From Lysinibacillus_B sp042920265 (GTDB lineage Bacteria > Bacillota > Bacilli > Bacillales_A > Planococcaceae): a stretch of 64,000 nt of DNA. The notes below the pieces were generated by a model. It was not told the DNA's origin. It saw nothing but the letters and a program-made list of their open reading frames with translations, and did not search any database. A program made the translations under genes and the position numbers. This document shows, in pieces, positions 60,668 through 64,000 of the stretch (positions are counted from its first letter, which is position 1; each line of letters begins with the position of its first letter). The stretch spans positions 62,001 to 126,000 of the forward strand of contig NZ_JBDQZI010000007.1 in assembly GCF_042920265.1 (NCBI RefSeq), read 5' to 3'.

Positions 60668-63463
60668 TTGAGAGCAATGATGGAAAGTCCAAAATACGCA
60701 ATTGTAGATTTAGAAACAACGGGTCATCATCCAGCCAACGGAGATCGGATGATTCAGATTGCAATTGTCATCATGAAGGATTGGTGTATTGAAAAGACTT
60801 TTACATCATTCATTCACCCAGGGAAGCCAATCCCGCTTTTCATTCAAGATTTAACCAATATAACAGATGATGATGTGCGAGATGCTTTGCCTTTTGAGGC
60901 ACATGCAGATTATATATATGAGTTGTTAGAAGGGGCCGTCTTTGTAGCCCATAATGCAGATTTTGATCTATCGTTTTTGCAGGCAGAGTTTAAACGTGTA
61001 GGACTTTCGCAGTGGCATGGCAAAGTGATTGATACAGTGGAGCTTGCGAAAATTGTATTTCCTACAGCGCTAGGTTATAAGCTAGGAGATTTAGCATATG
61101 AGTTAGGGATTCAGCATACAAAGGCTCATCGGGCAGATGCTGATGCAAAAGCGACGGCAGAGCTATTAAAAACATGCTGGGATGAGCTACTACGTTTCCC
61201 TTTATCAACATTGCAACAGCTACATAAGCGTTCATTTCGTTTGAGGTCTAATTTAGCACAGCTATTTTTTGAAGCACTTCAATTAAAACGTAGCAAAGTG
61301 GAACACTATGAAGAGTATATTTTTTACCATCAATTAGCGATGCGAAAGTTATACGTTGGAGGCAAAGATTCGTATCCAGTAGTGAATTATCCCGCTACTC
61401 TAACTGAAAAAATAGAAAAGCTAAAGGAAACGGTCCCAAACTTTGAGGAGCGTCCAAGACAATTTCAAATGATGGATTTTGTATGGGATAGCTTAAATCA
61501 TAAGCAAGAAAGGGTCATCGAAGCTTCAACAGGTATCGGAAAGACGCTATCGTATTTGCTTCCTGCGTTTTATTATGCAAGGAAATCGACATGTAAAGTC
61601 GGGATTAGTACGTATACATCACACTTAATGGATCAGCTATTACAAGAGGAAATTCCAAGGCTTGAACGAATCACAGGAGAATCGGTAAACATTGCGCTCC
61701 TAAAAGGCATGAATCATTATGTGGACGTAGCTCGTTTTTCTCAGCAATATATGATGCAAGATGATTCTTATGATGAAACGCTCATTATTTTACAAGTACT
61801 TGTGTGGCTAACTAAAACGGAAACAGGCGATTTGGATGAAATCAATGTATCTGGTGGGGGACAACTATTCCTGAATAAAATTCGCAAAAACGAAAATTCA
61901 ATTTTACTACAGTCTGACTTTGATTATTATGAACGCGCGTTACGAAAAGCGAAGTATGCAGATATTCTTTTAACAAATCATGCAATGCTGTTAGCGGATT
62001 TGATGCGTCCAACGCCTATTTTTGAGCAAATAGGTGGATGGATTATTGATGAAGCACATCAATTTGTGCAAGCTGCTATTACGCAAGACGAAAAATTATT
62101 TTCGTTTAAAAACTGGAAATACCTTTTTGGACAGATTGGGATATACACGGATGAAGCGCAGTTTTATAAATTACAGCGATTGGCATTAAAAACGTATCGT
62201 GTACCAATGCAAGTGATGCAGCAGTTAGAAAAATTATTTATGCAAATGTTAGCGAAATTTGATCAAGTAATGCATCATCTTACACATTTATTGATGCAAC
62301 AATTAAAACGTTCAAATAAACATGATATGAAAACGACGGTGTTTTTAGAGCAACTAGCTATTGACCGTCAACAATTTGAACAGTTTTCTACGATGGTACA
62401 ACGTTGGCTTGATGCAGCAGAAGAGGTAGGGAAACAATTCGAAAAAAGTGTAGATGAGTTAGCACCAGAACATGTATTTATTTTAGATGAGTGGCGCTTT
62501 TGGATACGAGAATACAAATTAGCGATTGCACAGTGGGATGATGTATTTTTACGTTCCAATACCGAGTACTCAACGTGGATTGAGGTAGATAGACGCAGTA
62601 TCCCAAGCTCCCTGCAACTACTGAAAAAGCCGATTCAAGTGACATCCACCATTGAACAATTGTTTAGTGCATACCGAGAAAAGGTAGGGATTATTTGGAC
62701 ATCGGGCACAATGACGGTACCGCATAATGTCCATTTTATAACCGATCAACTAGGTATTGCGCGTGATGTGCCACTAGAAGTATTACAAGCACCAGCGACT
62801 TACTTTAATGGGGCTAAAGCATTTGTTGTAACAGATATGCCGGATATTCAGACGGTTAGTCAATCAGAGTATATTGAAGCGGTTGCTCATGCTGTGACAC
62901 GTACAGTAAAAACGACAGAAGGACGCTGTTTCGTCTTATTTACATCACAACAAATGTTGCGGGAAACAGTAGAACTCATTCAAGATAGTGGGCTTCTCGA
63001 TGAGTATATGGTATTTGCCCAAGGTGTGACACCAGGTAGTCGCATGCGTCTTTTAAAAGCATTTCAAAAGTTCAATCAGTCTGTCTTATTTGGTACAAAT
63101 AGCTTCTGGGAAGGGGTAGATGTACCAGGGGACGGTCTTGCGTCAGTCATTGTTGTACGATTACCGTTTTCTTCGCCAGATGAGCCAACATTCAAAGCAC
63201 GTGCTAATTATATACAGGCGCAAGGGAGAAATTCGTTTACTGAACTTTCTCTTCCAGAAGCCATTTTAAGATTTAAGCAAGGGTTTGGTCGTCTAATCCG
63301 TTCGTCACAAGATAAAGGGGTATTCATTGTACTAGATCGACGAATTGAAACGAAATCTTACGGACATGAGTTTATCCATGCATTACCACCGATTTCTGTA
63401 CAAAAACTATCACTGCGGGATATGGTATTAGCACTTGAAGATTGGTATAATAATGAACGATGA
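60668..63463 (+). CDS. dinG: DinG-type 3'-5' exonuclease/helicase
   Basis: About 931 residues. N-terminal DEDDh exonuclease (YAIVDLETTGHHP, HNADFDLSFL, HRADADAKAT), typical of Firmicute DinG. XPD-like helicase: Walker A EASTGIGKTLSYLLP, DEAH box IIDEAHQF, and C-terminal motifs FGTNSFWEGVDVPGDGL and QGFGRLIRSSQDKG. No iron-sulfur cysteine cluster is evident. A TTG at 60668 follows GAGGAT and is used; ATGs at 60677 and 60680 are alternatives. Followed by ypmB as in B. subtilis, though ypmA is not found. Confidence 0.92.
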   Translation: MRAMMESPKYAIVDLETTGHHPANGDRMIQIAIVIMKDWCIEKTFTSFIHPGKPIPLFIQDLTNITDDDVRDALPFEAHADYIYELLEGAVFVAHNADFDLSFLQAEFKRVGLSQWHGKVIDTVELAKIVFPTALGYKLGDLAYELGIQHTKAHRADADAKATAELLKTCWDELLRFPLSTLQQLHKRSFRLRSNLAQLFFEALQLKRSKVEHYEEYIFYHQLAMRKLYVGGKDSYPVVNYPATLTEKIEKLKETVPNFEERPRQFQMMDFVWDSLNHKQERVIEASTGIGKTLSYLLPAFYYARKSTCKVGISTYTSHLMDQLLQEEIPRLERITGESVNIALLKGMNHYVDVARFSQQYMMQDDSYDETLIILQVLVWLTKTETGDLDEINVSGGGQLFLNKIRKNENSILLQSDFDYYERALRKAKYADILLTNHAMLLADLMRPTPIFEQIGGWIIDEAHQFVQAAITQDEKLFSFKNWKYLFGQIGIYTDEAQFYKLQRLALKTYRVPMQVMQQLEKLFMQMLAKFDQVMHHLTHLLMQQLKRSNKHDMKTTVFLEQLAIDRQQFEQFSTMVQRWLDAAEEVGKQFEKSVDELAPEHVFILDEWRFWIREYKLAIAQWDDVFLRSNTEYSTWIEVDRRSIPSSLQLLKKPIQVTSTIEQLFSAYREKVGIIWTSGTMTVPHNVHFITDQLGIARDVPLEVLQAPATYFNGAKAFVVTDMPDIQTVSQSEYIEAVAHAVTRTVKTTEGRCFVLFTSQQMLRETVELIQDSGLLDEYMVFAQGVTPGSRMRLLKAFQKFNQSVLFGTNSFWEGVDVPGDGLASVIVVRLPFSSPDEPTFKARANYIQAQGRNSFTELSLPEAILRFKQGFGRLIRSSQDKGVFIVLDRRIETKSYGHEFIHALPPISVQKLSLRDMVLALEDWYNNER

Positions 63464-63485
63464 GGAAAGAAAGCAGGGTAGCAAG

Positions 63486-63542
63486 ATGAAGCGACTAGAT
63501 AAATATTTTTCGGCATATAGATTAAAGAAGGTGGTACGATGA
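63486..63542 (+). CDS. Possible 18-residue coupled ORF between dinG and ypmB
   Basis: ATG at 63486, stop overlapping the ypmB start as ATGA. Basic peptide starting MKRLDKYF. AGGG lies upstream at acceptable spacing. It might serve translational coupling to ypmB. It does not resemble YpmA. Low confidence that it is a real gene. Confidence 0.25.
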   Translation: MKRLDKYFSAYRLKKVVR

Positions 63543-64000
63543 AAAATTGGCTCATTTTCGGCATCATATTTATGATTTCGTTAGGTCTTGCTATCGTTTC
63601 TTTAGTCCTTTGGAAAGCCGATGCTCCATTTAATAAATGGGAACAAAAAGCAGAGGATTTAGCCATCGAGTCGAAGTCTCTTGCAATTGTTTCAAATAGT
63701 TATGTTTACAATGGGAATAAACCGTATGTTACGGTATTCGGGGAAGATGAATACGGTAAGCAAAAAGCAATATTTGTTCCAATCAGCTTAGAAGAGGATT
63801 TGATTCAGGAAGTATTTTTGCAAGACGGTATTACAGAGGAACAAGCTTTATCGGTTTTACGTAATGAAACGAATGTAAAAGAAATAATTCATACAAAATT
63901 AGGCTATGAGGAAGCAGGCGCCGTATGGGAAATCACCTATACGAATGACGCAGAGAAGCTAAATTATGTGTATATTTTGTTTGAAGACGGGCAATGGTGG
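63539..64000 (+). CDS. ypmB: YpmB-like membrane protein (3' end outside window)
   Basis: 154 codons to the window edge with no stop. One N-terminal helix (about 3-24), then an extracytoplasmic PepSY-like region (YVTVFGEDEYGKQKAIFVPI, EEAGAVWEITYTND). ATG at 63539 follows AAGAAGGTGG. In B. subtilis ypmB lies downstream of dinG and upstream of aspB. Function unknown. Confidence 0.85.
   Translation, partial: MKNWLIFGIIFMISLGLAIVSLVLWKADAPFNKWEQKAEDLAIESKSLAIVSNSYVYNGNKPYVTVFGEDEYGKQKAIFVPISLEEDLIQEVFLQDGITEEQALSVLRNETNVKEIIHTKLGYEEAGAVWEITYTNDAEKLNYVYILFEDGQWW

Noticed and set aside
1..64000. CRISPR array, prophage, toxin-antitoxin or defence island
   Set aside because: No regularly spaced repeats, phage structural genes or known defence modules were seen; repeats present are dispersed and few.

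Overview
The window is a low-GC Firmicute chromosome segment from an endospore-forming member of Bacillales. The evidence is spo0A, spoIVB and spoIIIA-type genes, strong GGAGG ribosome-binding sites, frequent TTG/GTG starts, and gene order matching the Bacillus subtilis block that runs from accBC through nusB, folD, xseAB, ispA, dxs, tlyA, ahrC, recN, spoIVB, spo0A and the bkd genes to brxB and yqjA-yqjE. A complete propionyl-CoA to succinyl-CoA module (mutA, mutB, meaB, epimerase, carboxyltransferase), absent from B. subtilis as a whole, suggests the Lysinibacillus/Solibacillus side of the order. The genus is an inference. No rRNA or tRNA gene was seen.

Layout. 1-5117: end of a DUF58 gene and two von Willebrand A membrane proteins. 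5251-8990: nitronate monooxygenase, a 0.3-kb structured repeat, a HEAT-repeat DNA alkylation repair protein and two poorly known genes. 9182-11761: a strikingly reduced spoIIIA cluster that starts at spoIIIAC, with no spoIIIAA or spoIIIAB and shortened AE, AF, AG and AH. 11943-18471: accB, accC, yqhY, glpK, nusB, folD. 18684-24621: exonuclease VII, isoprenoid genes, tlyA, argR. 24637-31797: recN, spoIVB, spo0A, a small unknown gene, a FapA-type protein, a GDPD and yqzF. 32085-37979: leucine dehydrogenase and the branched-chain keto-acid dehydrogenase complex, without the usual ptb, buk or bkdR. 38099-46804: methylmalonyl-CoA pathway with brxB, an exporter-like membrane protein and a 31-residue Prli42-like gene. 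46805-54961: accessory genes interspersed with short mobile repeats. 54962-64000: a second E3-like flavoprotein, glycosyltransferase, a candidate small RNA, a chemoreceptor, dinG and the start of ypmB.

How the genes fit together. Leucine, valine and isoleucine are deaminated by Bcd and oxidised by the BKD complex to branched acyl-CoAs, which are primers for iso/anteiso fatty acids; AccB/AccC supply part of the acetyl-CoA carboxylase for the same synthesis. Propionyl-CoA from isoleucine and valine breakdown can be carboxylated, epimerised and isomerised to succinyl-CoA by the products of 38099-46804. Spo0A, SpoIVB and the SpoIIIA remnants belong to sporulation.

The most notable non-coding content is a set of repeats: two copies of a MITE-like element, each flanked by its own 9-bp target duplication; a 274-bp structured repeat whose two copies differ by a compensatory base-pair change; and a free-standing 160-nt transcription unit at 58511-58670 with a near-consensus promoter and its own terminator.
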